A stretch of 64,000 nt of DNA from Moorena sp. SIOASIH (GCF_010671925.1 NZ_JAAHIH010000003.1:1302001-1366000); one strand, 5' to 3'; positions 51,148 through 61,518 are shown, numbered from the stretch's first letter. A program made the numbers and translations. Notes: generated by a model from the sequence alone, not told the origin.

Positions 51148-54100
51148 TTAATCATCTAATAAAATCAAAAATGTCGTGGCTAATTTATGTTCAAAACGCA
51201 CTTTTTTAACCAACGCTTGTTCTTTCGCAATCCCTGAGTTAACCAGAATCATGTCAGGTTTTAATGAAATCGCTTTAGAAAGACAATCTTGACCATTTCG
51301 GGCAGAAATTATCCCGATTCCTCTTTTCCGTAATACCTGAGTAATCATTTGAGCTTGAGGGAGATTTTCCTCCACTATCAAAACTTGCTTAGTCGGCTTT
51401 TCTTGAGAGGTCAGTCGAACAACGTCTTTGAGCAGTTCTTCGAGATTAATCGGTTTGCTCAAACATCGCTCAACTCCTAGAGCCTGTTGCTCTTCAGTGA
51501 TGGACAAAATGATAATCGGAATATCCATACTGTGCAAGTCATTTTTAACCACCGCTGCTGTATCAAACCCATTCATTCTGGGCATCACTACATCCAAGAT
51601 AATTAGGTCAGGACGTTCTTGTTTGATCTGTTGAATTGCTTCCCAACCATCTTTGGCTTCCTGAATCCTGTAACCTTCTGCTCTAAGATGCTGCTTGAGT
51701 AGCTCTCGAATCGGAGCTTCATCATCCACAATCAGAATGGTTTTATCCCTGGAATTTGTGGTCATTTTCGAGGTGGTCATGGATGAGTGTAGTTGGGTGA
51801 GCAGGGTTTCAGCAGCTATGGTTTTGACTCCAGGTTCAGACTCAACCGGGATGGGTAAGCTAAAGGAGAAGTTACTCCCTTTACCCAGTTCGCTTTCGAC
51901 CCAAATTTGTCCTCGATGATGTTCCACAATTTCCTTACAAATAGGGAGTCCTAAGCCGGTACCTTGAGGTTTTTCAGTTAGAGTATTACCCGCCTGTTTG
52001 AATTTTTCAAAGATCAGCGTCTGCTCGGCTTCAGAAATGCCTATACCGCTATCAATGATACTAACGGTAATCTCTGAACCAGTTCGCCTTACTTTACAGT
52101 ATACAAACCCTTTATCCGTAAACTTAGCTGCATTAGAGATTAGATTAATCACCACCTGAATTAGTCGGTCTCGGTCACCAATTATCTGAGGTAAGCCCTC
52201 GTCTATACTCTTAATTAATTCCACATCATTCTGTTCAAACAGAGCAGTCGTAGCAATGATTGCTCGTTCTAGGACATCTACAACTGAGAGGGGTTGCATT
52301 TTCCACTCCACTCGACCAGCTTCTAGCTTAGCCAGATCCAGGACATCATTGATCAAAGCTTTAAGACGCTCCCCTTCGGAGATAATGATGTTAACATTTT
52401 CTGACACTTGCTTCAGGGTGCGCTGAATCTTGTGGTCATTGGTAGAAATTAAGGGAAATAGGGTTTTTTCCAGTTTTTTCTGAATCAGTTTGGCAAAACC
52501 CATGACTGAGGTTAGGGGAGTCCTCAATTCATGGGAAACTGTGGAAATAAAGTCTGTTTTCATCCGGTCTACTTCTTTTTCAAAGGTAATATCTCGGATC
52601 AGAATTACCGAACCCATAAAGCCATCCTCACTATCAAGGTTATCTGTAGCCTTAGTATCTTTTAGAATAGCAGTGGCTACGGCTTTGCCAATCCGTTGAT
52701 TGGTCAGTTCTACTTCAGCGGTAAAGACTTGTTGAGGGTTAGTCTTGGTAAGAGTGACTAGGTTTGCGATCGCATTCCCCAACACTCCCTGACACCCTTG
52801 ACCGAGTAACTCGGTTTCCCCCGAATCAAACAAGCTCACCAAAGCTGGATTGATGCGAGTAATTTTGCCCTTGGTATCTGTTACCAGTAATCCATCTGCT
52901 AAGCTTCTAATCATCGCATCCACGTAAGCCAGAGTATGCTGTAATTGAGTCGTGGTGGTTTTGAGACACTGAGCTTGTTCACTGACAATTGTGTACTGTT
53001 CTTGAGTAGTGGTGTATAAATGTGCCTGGTTGATGGCGATCGCTAACTGATTGCTCACGGCTTGTAATAGCTCCAATTCCAAATCACTACAGCTCCAAGG
53101 CTTGCGGCGCATACAAATTAAATAGCCAGGAGGATGCAACCCCCGAATCATGACTGGTAACGCCAGATAGTTCCCTGTCTGGCAGTAGATGAGTTGATCA
53201 CCGCTATCATGGAAGTGAAGCATCTGTCCTTGGCTTAAGCGATCGCATAAATCATGACAAGATTCGATACTTATTAATCCCACTTGGGACGGTAAATCAG
53301 CTTTTCGATGTTCACACAGAATTTCCAAACATTGTTGGTCTTGGTGATACCAGCCAAAAGTCACTCGGTCGAGACGCAAGAGGGTAGCAATTTCATTGAC
53401 AGTAGTTTGCACAGTTGTTTCCAAATCCAGAGATTCACGAATACGAGTAGTAAGCCTATTCAGCAGCGCCTCCTGCTGAGCCCTGGCGTTGGCCTGCTCG
53501 AAAGTTTGAATCTGTAGTAAAGCAATAACCATGGCGATGATCAGCATCACTCCCAACACCGATGCCAGCAGATTGAGATAATTGAGTTGTCGTTCCACAT
53601 TAGCCCGGGGAATCACCAAAGCCACAGACCAATCCGCCTGTTGCAGAGGAGCATAGGCAACATATACCCACTGACCATCCAGTTCCAGTAGCGTTACCGA
53701 CTCTTGCGGGTTGGCTATTTTCCTAGCCTCCATCATCTCTTGAGCAATTTGCTTGAGATTGGGGTAAGGGGAGTCTAAAAAACTCCTACCAGATTGAATT
53801 ACCTTTGGATCTCGATGGGCAATGGGTACTCCTTTTGAGTCCAAAGCAAAGGCATAACTCCCTTCGCCTAAGGTAGTATTGGTAATCACCTCTGACACTC
53901 GGTCTAAGGAAACCGGTCCAGCAAATTCCCCCATGGGGAAAGAAAATGGACCAGCCAACTCCCCTGGTTTTCGCAGGGTTACATCCCCCAGTTCCACATC
54001 CGACCGGTTACGGTTGCCCAAAGCCAGGTTTTCTGGAGTAATTTCCGTGTGATTTTTGGGGGGAACTGACCAGATAGGAGCCGCAATATTGACTTGGCGA

Positions 54101-55221
54101 ATACCAGTAGAACGAGAGACTACCGGATTATCCACAAACGTTTCTCCTTGCATCGCTCGTTGAAAGTGAGTGCGATCGCTAAGATTCTTCCCCTCAATAA
54201 AACCTGCACGACTGGTGTAGTAAGAGCCATTCCCCTTAGCCATGACAAACATATGAAAATCGGGCAATCGTTCTTGCTCGAATTGCAGATAGGGTTGGGC
54301 AACCTCCCAGTCCAAAGACCGAACTTCGGGAGTATTCGCAATAGTTTCCACCTTCGCCATCAGAGCCGCCAGCCATTCATCAATTTGATGTCCCGCCATC
54401 AAGACCTTCAATTCAGCATTATCCTTCAGACTCTCAAGAATCAGACTCCGAACCACCCAATAACTGGTGAAAGCTGCTGTTCCCACTAACGCAATGGTGC
54501 CACTAATTAACAACCGGGGAACAGAACGCCTTGGCTGCCATACCGATTGATAACTATTGTGCTTAAGCCACCACTGGCGTCTAAACCAAGTTCCCATATC
54601 TATTATGGAAAATCCTTCCTGTTGTTCCTGAGAAACTTCAGCAGCTTTTGCCTGGGGTTGGGCTAGGATAGTGGGGTCGGAGCAACTGGTGTCCACCTCT
54701 GATGCTAAAGGAATACCGCTCACCTGACAGTACCCGTGTGGGTAAACCTTGAGTGGGGAATTATCCGGAGGTGAGTTTCTCTGGGAACTAGCATTAAAAC
54801 GATTAAGTCTCACTGTTCCGAAGATAGTCCTTAGGCTGGGTTGCCTACTGGTGGGATAAGATGACAATTGTTTACCTCCCCTTTCTCCCCTGATGCCCTC
54901 TCTTCCCTCTCTTGGATCGGAGTACAAATTATCCCTATTTTGGACAATACCCCAATCACTTCCAGGCTGGGGATTGACCTGGGTAGAGTACCTACCCTGC
55001 CTTCTTGGGTACAGTGCTTCTGGCTGATTGTCTCCCCGCCAATCCAGATAACCTTGTAGCAGTTGCCGCAACAGTTCCATACCATTGATCCAGAGGTTTT
55101 CTTCTATCTGGTAATAGGTGAGACGGTACGCTTCCTCAGAACAGAGCCAATTAAGAATTTCTTCAAAGTACTCACGAGCCTGGATAAATGGATTGAGCTG
55201 AGTGTATTCAGATGTTTCCAT
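51148..55221 (-). CDS. Hybrid sensor histidine kinase with transposase-like N-terminus
   Basis: This protein is 1357 aa. Residues 1-165 resemble the N-terminus of ISKra4-type transposases (INGMELLRQLLQGYLDWRG, RTIFGTVRLNRF). A transmembrane helix (236-260), an extracytoplasmic dCache-like sensor (265-540), a second helix (550-570), GAF (585-735) and PAS (760-880) follow. HisKA has His897 in VSHELRTPL, then HATPase (1015-1125), a receiver with Asp1210 (LIILDVVMPRMNG) and a second receiver whose Asp is Asn (MILVNSGI). Met209 (position 54597) is an alternative start that would drop the transposase-like part. It is the first gene of a three-gene operon. Confidence 0.92.
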   Translation of the reverse strand: METSEYTQLNPFIQAREYFEEILNWLCSEEAYRLTYYQIEENLWINGMELLRQLLQGYLDWRGDNQPEALYPRRQGRYSTQVNPQPGSDWGIVQNRDNLYSDPREGREGIRGERGGKQLSSYPTSRQPSLRTIFGTVRLNRFNASSQRNSPPDNSPLKVYPHGYCQVSGIPLASEVDTSCSDPTILAQPQAKAAEVSQEQQEGFSIIDMGTWFRRQWWLKHNSYQSVWQPRRSVPRLLISGTIALVGTAAFTSYWVVRSLILESLKDNAELKVLMAGHQIDEWLAALMAKVETIANTPEVRSLDWEVAQPYLQFEQERLPDFHMFVMAKGNGSYYTSRAGFIEGKNLSDRTHFQRAMQGETFVDNPVVSRSTGIRQVNIAAPIWSVPPKNHTEITPENLALGNRNRSDVELGDVTLRKPGELAGPFSFPMGEFAGPVSLDRVSEVITNTTLGEGSYAFALDSKGVPIAHRDPKVIQSGRSFLDSPYPNLKQIAQEMMEARKIANPQESVTLLELDGQWVYVAYAPLQQADWSVALVIPRANVERQLNYLNLLASVLGVMLIIAMVIALLQIQTFEQANARAQQEALLNRLTTRIRESLDLETTVQTTVNEIATLLRLDRVTFGWYHQDQQCLEILCEHRKADLPSQVGLISIESCHDLCDRLSQGQMLHFHDSGDQLIYCQTGNYLALPVMIRGLHPPGYLICMRRKPWSCSDLELELLQAVSNQLAIAINQAHLYTTTQEQYTIVSEQAQCLKTTTTQLQHTLAYVDAMIRSLADGLLVTDTKGKITRINPALVSLFDSGETELLGQGCQGVLGNAIANLVTLTKTNPQQVFTAEVELTNQRIGKAVATAILKDTKATDNLDSEDGFMGSVILIRDITFEKEVDRMKTDFISTVSHELRTPLTSVMGFAKLIQKKLEKTLFPLISTNDHKIQRTLKQVSENVNIIISEGERLKALINDVLDLAKLEAGRVEWKMQPLSVVDVLERAIIATTALFEQNDVELIKSIDEGLPQIIGDRDRLIQVVINLISNAAKFTDKGFVYCKVRRTGSEITVSIIDSGIGISEAEQTLIFEKFKQAGNTLTEKPQGTGLGLPICKEIVEHHRGQIWVESELGKGSNFSFSLPIPVESEPGVKTIAAETLLTQLHSSMTTSKMTTNSRDKTILIVDDEAPIRELLKQHLRAEGYRIQEAKDGWEAIQQIKQERPDLIILDVVMPRMNGFDTAAVVKNDLHSMDIPIIILSITEEQQALGVERCLSKPINLEELLKDVVRLTSQEKPTKQVLIVEENLPQAQMITQVLRKRGIGIISARNGQDCLSKAISLKPDMILVNSGIAKEQALVKKVRFEHKLATTFLILLDD

Positions 55222-55736
55222 AAGAAAATCGGATATAGGTTTGATCGGATCTCGCCTAATCTCTACCAGGAAAATTATAGTCAGTCCGGGTAATTTTTTT
55301 TTAAGTGGTTAGTCGTTAGTCGTTAGTTGTTAGATCAAATCCCGTTAATCACTTACTAAATAGTCCCTGTTTTGGTAATGGGCAATCGGTAATGGTGACT
55401 CGTAAACTACCAAGTATCAATTACCATAGAAGAGATATGATAATTAGTCAAACCGATTGAGTATAATCGGTAATTTACCCTGAATTATGAATTACAAATG
55501 ACAAATTTTCAGTAATATTACGGTTGACTTGTGGTTCTGTAATTTGATGAACTTCAAATAGGGTCATACTAACTAATAATAATTTCATTTATTTATTTTA
55601 GATCCAGAGCGTGAACAGGTTTAGGTTAGTCGGTTAGTCGGTTAGCCGGTGATCGGGTTATCTTCTGAACCTTCAAATGTGACCCATGGACAATCAACAT
55701 ATTAATTTTAAAAAACATAATCAATTAATATATTAA
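55222..55736. promoter_or_regulatory. Divergent intergenic region (kinase / peroxidase operons)
   Basis: 515 bp lie between the divergent operons. Repeats GTTAGTCGTTAGTCG (about 55306) and GGTTAGTCGGTTAGTCGGTT (about 55625) are short STRR-type arrays. The region just before 55737 is AT-rich and should hold the promoter of the peroxidase operon. No operator is identified. Confidence 0.45.
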
Positions 55737-56783
55737 ATGGTTTCTCATAAGACTAAACTTAGTGACATAAAAAAAGCTTTTTATATTTATATGGTGATAG
55801 TTGTTAGTATAATTATAATTTTCATTAATAATCATTATAAATTATCATATAACTCAATAAAATATAGGGTAAAATACTCAGAATATAGTCTTGTTTTTGA
55901 TGAACCAATTCAGCCAATACCACTCAAATTAGAACTAAACAAAGACAAGGTTAAACTGGGCAAGAGGCTTTTTCATGACCCCCAACTGTCACAGGATAAC
56001 ACCATCTCCTGTGCTAGCTGCCACAATCTAAATACCGGTGGTACAGACCAAATGGTGCGTTCAATTGGGATCAACAATAGGATTGGCTTGATCAATGCAC
56101 CCACAGTCTTCAACAGTGGATTCAATTTTAAGCAACATTGGGATGGAAGCGTTGAAACCCTGATCGAACAGATTGATAGACCAATCCATGCAGAGCATGA
56201 AATGGGTTCTAATTGGCAAGAAATCCTCAGTAAGCTCAAGCAATCCCCTGAGTATGTCTCACTATTTAGCCAACTGTATAAAGATGGTATCAACAGCGAC
56301 AACATCAAGGATGCGATCGCTACTTTTGAAAGATCGCTGTACACTCCCAACTCACGCTTTGACCAATTTCTGCACGGCCATAAAAATGCCCTCTCCTCCT
56401 CAGAACAAGAAGGCTATCGTCTATTTAAAGCCTATGGCTGTGTTAGCTGTCACCAAGGAGTCAATGTCGGCAGTAATATGTTCCAGGCTTTTGGTCTGTT
56501 TGGAGATTACTTTAAAGATCGCGGTAAGCTTACCAAAGCTGATTTGGGACGCTTTAATGTCACTGGCAATGAACGTGATCGTTATGTATTTAAGGTTCCC
56601 AGTTTGCGCAACGTGGCTCTAACATCACCATATTTTCACGACGGTTCAGCTGAAACTCTTGAAGAAGCTGTGACGATAATGGGCAAATATGAATTGGGAC
56701 GTCCACTGTCCCCAAACGATATTGGTCTGATTGTCAAGTTCCTCAAAACTCTCACAGGCGAGTACCAAGGAAAACCATTGTGA
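55737..56783 (+). CDS. Di-haem cytochrome c peroxidase (CcpA/MauG-type), membrane-anchored
   Basis: This 348-aa protein has an N-terminal membrane segment (FYIYMVIVVSIIIIFINN, about 15-32) that anchors it outside the cytoplasm. Two c-type haem sites, CASCH (about residue 97) and CVSCH (about 238), are both complete. KLGKRLFHDPQLSQDNTISC and RDRYVFKVPSLRNVALTSPY are family blocks. It reduces hydrogen peroxide or oxidises a substrate. The stop overlaps the GTG start of the kinase that follows, so the peroxidase and signalling proteins are made together. Confidence 0.92.
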   Translation: MVSHKTKLSDIKKAFYIYMVIVVSIIIIFINNHYKLSYNSIKYRVKYSEYSLVFDEPIQPIPLKLELNKDKVKLGKRLFHDPQLSQDNTISCASCHNLNTGGTDQMVRSIGINNRIGLINAPTVFNSGFNFKQHWDGSVETLIEQIDRPIHAEHEMGSNWQEILSKLKQSPEYVSLFSQLYKDGINSDNIKDAIATFERSLYTPNSRFDQFLHGHKNALSSSEQEGYRLFKAYGCVSCHQGVNVGSNMFQAFGLFGDYFKDRGKLTKADLGRFNVTGNERDRYVFKVPSLRNVALTSPYFHDGSAETLEEAVTIMGKYELGRPLSPNDIGLIVKFLKTLTGEYQGKPL

Positions 56784-59700
56784 ACAAAACTCAATTGCTA
56801 AAGCTCCTAAATACCTTAGCTGCTGTTTTTATCTTGGCTTTTTTGGTGAATAAAAGTCTACCAATTAATATTGAAGAACACCAACAGTATCAAAATACTT
56901 TAAATCAACAAAAGGAGATAGATGTAATATTAAATCAGGATATTATCAAATCTCGGTACGATCTGTTAACCTATTACGATCCATTTGTCAAGCATGTATC
57001 TCAACTCAAAGATACCCAAAATAGCCTTAAAATAATCCCGACATTTATTAATCAGGACGGCAGTAAAAAACTTACGAAAATTCTTAACAAAAATTCAGAA
57101 ATTATAAGTCAAAAAGAAAAGTTAATCGAAAGATTAAAATTCCAGAATGCAATTCTAAAAAACTCCCTGAGTTACTTACCGTTTCTGACTAATGATATCC
57201 TAACAAGTACCTCGGCTAAAAGCGAAAGCCATTATTTAGAAGTTATTATCGATGAACTGCTGAAAAATATCCTGCTTTACAACCTCAACTCTGATCAGGA
57301 ATTAGAAGCGCTGATCAAGGAAAATATGGATAGGCTGTTGCTGATAAAAGACCAAAATCCTTTTGGTAAAGATGAAGAATTTATCGATCTAGCCCTGAGC
57401 CATTCCAGAATAATTATGAGCAATAAACCTCAGGTAGATGAACTGACTCAGCAACTGCTACAGCTCCCTACTAAGCAGCTAAACGAAGAACTGGATTACG
57501 TCTATAACCTATACTATTACCAAGCTATTGATACAGCTAATACTTATCGTTTATATGCCTATACTTGGTTGTTGATTGTGTTGGCTTGGATTGCCTACTT
57601 AATTATAAACAATTTGGTAAAAGCCAACCGTCGTACCATCAACATTCTCGAAAGTATCACAGATGCCTTTATTTCCCTAAACGACCAGTGGCAGATTACC
57701 TATCTTAATCCCCAAGCTTTCCAAATGCTACAGAGTCAACCCGAACAGCTTCTGAATCAGAATCTAGAGGAGGTGTTTTCCGGAGTCTTTGGCTCCAAGT
57801 TCTACCAGGAATGTCATCGGGCGGTTGCTGCACAGGTTGTTGTCACCTTTGAAGAATACTATCCACCGACGAAACGTTGGTTTGACGTGAAAGCTTATCC
57901 AGGTATTAATGGTCTTTCAGTGTTCTTTCATGACATTACTGAGCGCAAACAAGCCTCCCGGGTCTTGCAGCAACTTAATGAGGACTTAGAAGCTAGGGTA
58001 GAAGAACGTACTGTCCAACTTGCTGAAAGTATGAAAGAAGCCGAAAAAGCCCGGAAAAAGTCTGAAGAAGCTAACAAAGCCAAAAGCCAATTTCTTGCCA
58101 ATATGAGCCATGAACTGCGCACCCCCCTCAATGCCATCCTAGGATTCACCCAATTGATGAACCGTGACTCATCGCTGAATCAGGAACATCAGGAATATCT
58201 AGCAATCATTAGTCGCAGTGGTGAGCATTTACTGAACTTGATCAACGACATATTAGAAATGTCCAAAATCGAGGCAGGTCAGATAACTGTAAATGAAACT
58301 AGCTTTGACCTGTATCGTTTGCTGGATAGTCTCGAAGAGATGTTAGGACTGCGAGCCGCATCCAAAGGCTTACAGCTCATTGTTTACCGAGAGCCAGAGC
58401 TTCCTCGATATGTGAAAACAGATCAGGGAAAATTGCGCCAAGTTTTGATTAATTTACTGGGAAACGCTATCAAATTTACTCAAGAAGGCAGTGTCACTTT
58501 GCGGGTGGTTAGTAACAATGAAAAGTTGAAAATTAGCGGGTCTGATCAGTTGAAGGTTGGCAGGTCTGATCAGTTGAAGGTTGACAGGTTGAATGTTGAC
58601 AGGTTGAATGTTGACAGGTCTGATCAGTTGAATGTTGACAGGTCTGATCAGTTGAAGGTTGACAGGTTGAATGTTGTTCGCGTTCGCGCAGCGTCGGCTT
58701 TGCCGAAAGCGTGGCCGAAAGGCCAAGGTTTTCCCAATAACCAGCAACTGGCAACTCCAACTAACCTTCAACCTACTAACCTTCAACCTACTAACCTTCA
58801 ACCAACTAACCTTCAACCAACTAACCTTCAACCTACTAACCTTCAACCAACTAACCTTCAACCTGCTAACCTTCAACCTACTAACCTTCAACCAACTAAC
58901 CTTCAACCAACTAACCTTCAACCTGCTAACCTTCAACCTACTAACCTTCAACCTGCAACCCTTACCGGACAGACAATCACCTTTGAAATAGAAGATACCG
59001 GTCCTGGTGTTGACCCAGCTGAGATTGACAGCTTGTTTGAAGCATTTGTCCAAACTGAAATCGGTCGGAAATCTGAGCAAGGAACTGGTTTGGGTTTGTC
59101 CATTAGCCGACAATTCGTGAAGTTGATGGGAGGGGACATCACCCTTAGTAGTCCTCTAGGTGGAGGAACAATCGTTACATTTGATATCCAGATTAGTCTG
59201 GCTGGAGCAGGTGCAGACATTCAGACACAACACCCAACCCGATCGGTGATTGGGTTAGCACCTGACCAACCTAAGTATCGGATCCTGGTAGTTGAAGATA
59301 AATGGGAGAGTCGAAAACTACTGGTCAAGCTGCTAGAGCCACTGGGATTCGAGGTTCGTGAAGCCGAGAATGGTCAAGAAGGGGTAGCGCTATGGTCGAG
59401 TTGGGAACCGCATCTGATCTGGATGGATATGCGGATGCCAGTAATGGATGGCTATGAGGCTACTAAACAGATCAAAGCCCATTTGAAGGGTCAAGCGACG
59501 GTTATTATTGCTCTGACTGCCAGTGCCTTTAATGAAGAGCGAGCGGTTATCTTGTCTGCTGGTTGTGACGATTTTGTCCGTAAACCTTTCCAGGAGGAGG
59601 AGATTTTTGAAACAATGGCTCACTATCTCGGAGTACGTTATGTCTATGAAGAAAAAACTTCAGCCACCTCACCTCAAAGATCCGCAACTGAGGCGCTGAC

Positions 59701-59902
59701 CCGGGAAGCTCTAGCTGTGATGCCTGCTGAGTGGGTTGAACAGCTGTACCAAGCAGCTAACCAAGTTAATAATCAGCGGATTTTCCAGCTAATCGAGCAA
59801 ATTCCTTCCGAACATGGTCCGGTTGCGATCGCACTGACGGATTTGGTGCGAAATTTTCGTTGCGACAAAATCATTGATTTAACTGAACCACCTACATCAT
59901 GA
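56780..59902 (+). CDS. Hybrid sensor histidine kinase with repeat-encoded insert in the ATPase domain
   Basis: This 1040-aa protein starts at GTG 56780 (4-bp overlap with the peroxidase). A membrane helix (9-27), a helical extracytoplasmic DAHL-like sensor (30-255), a second helix (260-280), PAS (288-392), coiled coil (395-435) and HisKA with His444 (NMSHELRTPLN) come first. HATPase follows with the N-box at about 558-566 and the G1 box at EIEDTGPGVD. A receiver with Asp883 (IWMDMRMPVMDGYE) and a C-terminal helical part complete it. Residues about 583-731 are low-complexity (RSDQLKVDRLNV and 13 TNLQP/ANLQP units), read from a repeat element. The frame is uninterrupted. Confidence 0.93.
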   Translation: MNKTQLLKLLNTLAAVFILAFLVNKSLPINIEEHQQYQNTLNQQKEIDVILNQDIIKSRYDLLTYYDPFVKHVSQLKDTQNSLKIIPTFINQDGSKKLTKILNKNSEIISQKEKLIERLKFQNAILKNSLSYLPFLTNDILTSTSAKSESHYLEVIIDELLKNILLYNLNSDQELEALIKENMDRLLLIKDQNPFGKDEEFIDLALSHSRIIMSNKPQVDELTQQLLQLPTKQLNEELDYVYNLYYYQAIDTANTYRLYAYTWLLIVLAWIAYLIINNLVKANRRTINILESITDAFISLNDQWQITYLNPQAFQMLQSQPEQLLNQNLEEVFSGVFGSKFYQECHRAVAAQVVVTFEEYYPPTKRWFDVKAYPGINGLSVFFHDITERKQASRVLQQLNEDLEARVEERTVQLAESMKEAEKARKKSEEANKAKSQFLANMSHELRTPLNAILGFTQLMNRDSSLNQEHQEYLAIISRSGEHLLNLINDILEMSKIEAGQITVNETSFDLYRLLDSLEEMLGLRAASKGLQLIVYREPELPRYVKTDQGKLRQVLINLLGNAIKFTQEGSVTLRVVSNNEKLKISGSDQLKVGRSDQLKVDRLNVDRLNVDRSDQLNVDRSDQLKVDRLNVVRVRAASALPKAWPKGQGFPNNQQLATPTNLQPTNLQPTNLQPTNLQPTNLQPTNLQPTNLQPANLQPTNLQPTNLQPTNLQPANLQPTNLQPATLTGQTITFEIEDTGPGVDPAEIDSLFEAFVQTEIGRKSEQGTGLGLSISRQFVKLMGGDITLSSPLGGGTIVTFDIQISLAGAGADIQTQHPTRSVIGLAPDQPKYRILVVEDKWESRKLLVKLLEPLGFEVREAENGQEGVALWSSWEPHLIWMDMRMPVMDGYEATKQIKAHLKGQATVIIALTASAFNEERAVILSAGCDDFVRKPFQEEEIFETMAHYLGVRYVYEEKTSATSPQRSATEALTREALAVMPAEWVEQLYQAANQVNNQRIFQLIEQIPSEHGPVAIALTDLVRNFRCDKIIDLTEPPTS
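58526..58972. repeat. In-gene repeat element with opposed tandem arms around a palindrome
   Basis: The left arm is GGTTGA(A)GGTTGACA / TCTGATCA units; the centre (about 58676-58725) is the TTCGCG..GCAGCGTCGG and GGCCGAAAGGCC palindrome; the right arm is 13 copies of CCTTCAACC(T/A)ACTAA. The right arm is the inverted complement of the left (GGTTGAAGG). Its length keeps the kinase frame open. Confidence 0.9.
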
Positions 59903-61146
59903 CTATTACTCAAACTAAGACACCATTAGATATCACTCAAATTAAGACCCCTAAAGGGAACATTTTAGTTGTTGATGATATACCCGAGAATCTGCATCTT
60001 TTGTCTGACACCCTGACCGAGCAGGGGTATGACGTTCGAGGCGTGATTAACGGTTCCATGGCGCTCAGAGTAGCCCACTCAGTATTGCCAGATCTAATTT
60101 TGCTGGATATTAAAATGCCAGATATGAATGGCTATGAAGTCTGTCAAAAGCTGAAAGCTTCCGAGTCAACCCGCCATATTCCAGTAATTTTCTTGAGCGC
60201 TCTCAATGAAGTGATCGACAAGGTCAAAGCCTTTGAAGTCGGTGGTGTAGACTACATCAGCAAACCCTTCCAGGTTCAAGAGGTTTTAGCTCGTGTAGAA
60301 AATCAACTAACGATTCAGAGGTTGCAAAAGCAACTCTGGGCAAAAAATTTAGCCCTTGAAACCACTAATCAGGAGTTAGAACGCTCTAACCGCGAACTAG
60401 AACAATTTGCCCATGTTCTCTGCCATGACCTGAACCAACCTCTGCAAAGCATTATCTTGCATACTGATATGCTCAACATCAATTACCAGGACAGGCTTGA
60501 CATCAAGGGTGAGGGATACATTACAAAAATTCGAGATTCCAGCCTTCGGATGAAAACGTTTATGCAGGAGTTACTCGTTTATGCGAAGGTTGGAGCCGAC
60601 TCCCAAGACATCACATCAACGGATTGCAATATTGTGTTGGGGCAAGTTTTAGATAACTTAAAGGCTGCCATATCTGAGAAAAATGCGCTGATTACCCATG
60701 ATTCCCTACCTACTGTGAATGTTAGTCAGACACAGCTAATCCAGCTATTTCAAAATCTGATCAGCAATGCCATTAAATTTCAAGCACCAGGGAAATCCCC
60801 CCAAGTCAAGGTTTCAGTAAAGCCCGTAGACAACAGTGCAGAGGTAGGAATAGTTTCTAGTATCAATGCAACTGGGTTTCACGAGAATGGGCGGAATAGT
60901 TTGGAGCATGATGGTAACTACTGGCTGTTTGGGGTGCATGACAATGGCATTGGCATGGAACCCGATCAGCGATCGCATATCTTTGAGATATTTCAGCGTC
61001 TGCACAGCAATAAAGACTATCCTGGCACTGGTATTGGTCTAGCCACCTGCAAGAAGATTGTGGAAAATCACGGGGGACAGATTGGGGTAGAGTCTGAGCC
61101 TGGAGTGGGAAGTACGTTTTACTTTACGCTTCCTGCACAACACTGA
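59899..61146 (+). CDS. Receiver-histidine kinase (REC-HisKA-HATPase), soluble
   Basis: This 415-aa protein overlaps the preceding kinase gene by 4 bp (ATGA). An N-terminal receiver (VVDDIPENLHLLSDTL; Asp in DLILLDIKMPDMNGYE, about residue 73; LSALNEV; ISKPFQVQE) is followed by a coiled-coil linker, HisKA with His in LCHDLNQPLQSIILHTD (about 175) and HATPase (NLISNAIKFQAPGKSP; VHDNGIGMEPDQRSHIF; GTGIGLATCKKIVENHGG). It resembles phytochrome-type output kinases and probably receives phosphate from the upstream hybrid kinase and passes it on. No DNA-binding partner is encoded nearby. Confidence 0.93.
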   Translation: MTITQTKTPLDITQIKTPKGNILVVDDIPENLHLLSDTLTEQGYDVRGVINGSMALRVAHSVLPDLILLDIKMPDMNGYEVCQKLKASESTRHIPVIFLSALNEVIDKVKAFEVGGVDYISKPFQVQEVLARVENQLTIQRLQKQLWAKNLALETTNQELERSNRELEQFAHVLCHDLNQPLQSIILHTDMLNINYQDRLDIKGEGYITKIRDSSLRMKTFMQELLVYAKVGADSQDITSTDCNIVLGQVLDNLKAAISEKNALITHDSLPTVNVSQTQLIQLFQNLISNAIKFQAPGKSPQVKVSVKPVDNSAEVGIVSSINATGFHENGRNSLEHDGNYWLFGVHDNGIGMEPDQRSHIFEIFQRLHSNKDYPGTGIGLATCKKIVENHGGQIGVESEPGVGSTFYFTLPAQH

Positions 61147-61518
61147 ACACTAAGCACTGAACACTAAGTTTTGTAATCTCTTATTCTTCCAGGCGAGTAA
61201 CAACGGCATTAACATGGCAAGAACACAACTTGGTATAAGCAACCCCCGGAAATTATGGCGTTGCGTCAGTCTTTGAATGAATAGGAGTAGAGTGGGCATC
61301 CTGCCCGCCCGAAAATAAGGAGGAAACTGGCAAGATGCCAGTTCTACACAAGATGCCAGTTCCACCAAGATGCCTATTCCACCTCACTCTTAAAATCATT
61401 CCATTATTAAGCAACCCCCCGAAATTATCGGTATTTAATCGAATATGATACTATAGGAAAAACTTTTTCCTGATCGGTGTAATAGCTTGTAGGAAACGGT
61501 ATCGCCTTGAAATTTTCA

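Noticed and set aside
58745..58960. Possible CRISPR-like array
   Set aside because: The units are contiguous 15-bp tandem repeats without unique spacers and form part of a kinase gene.
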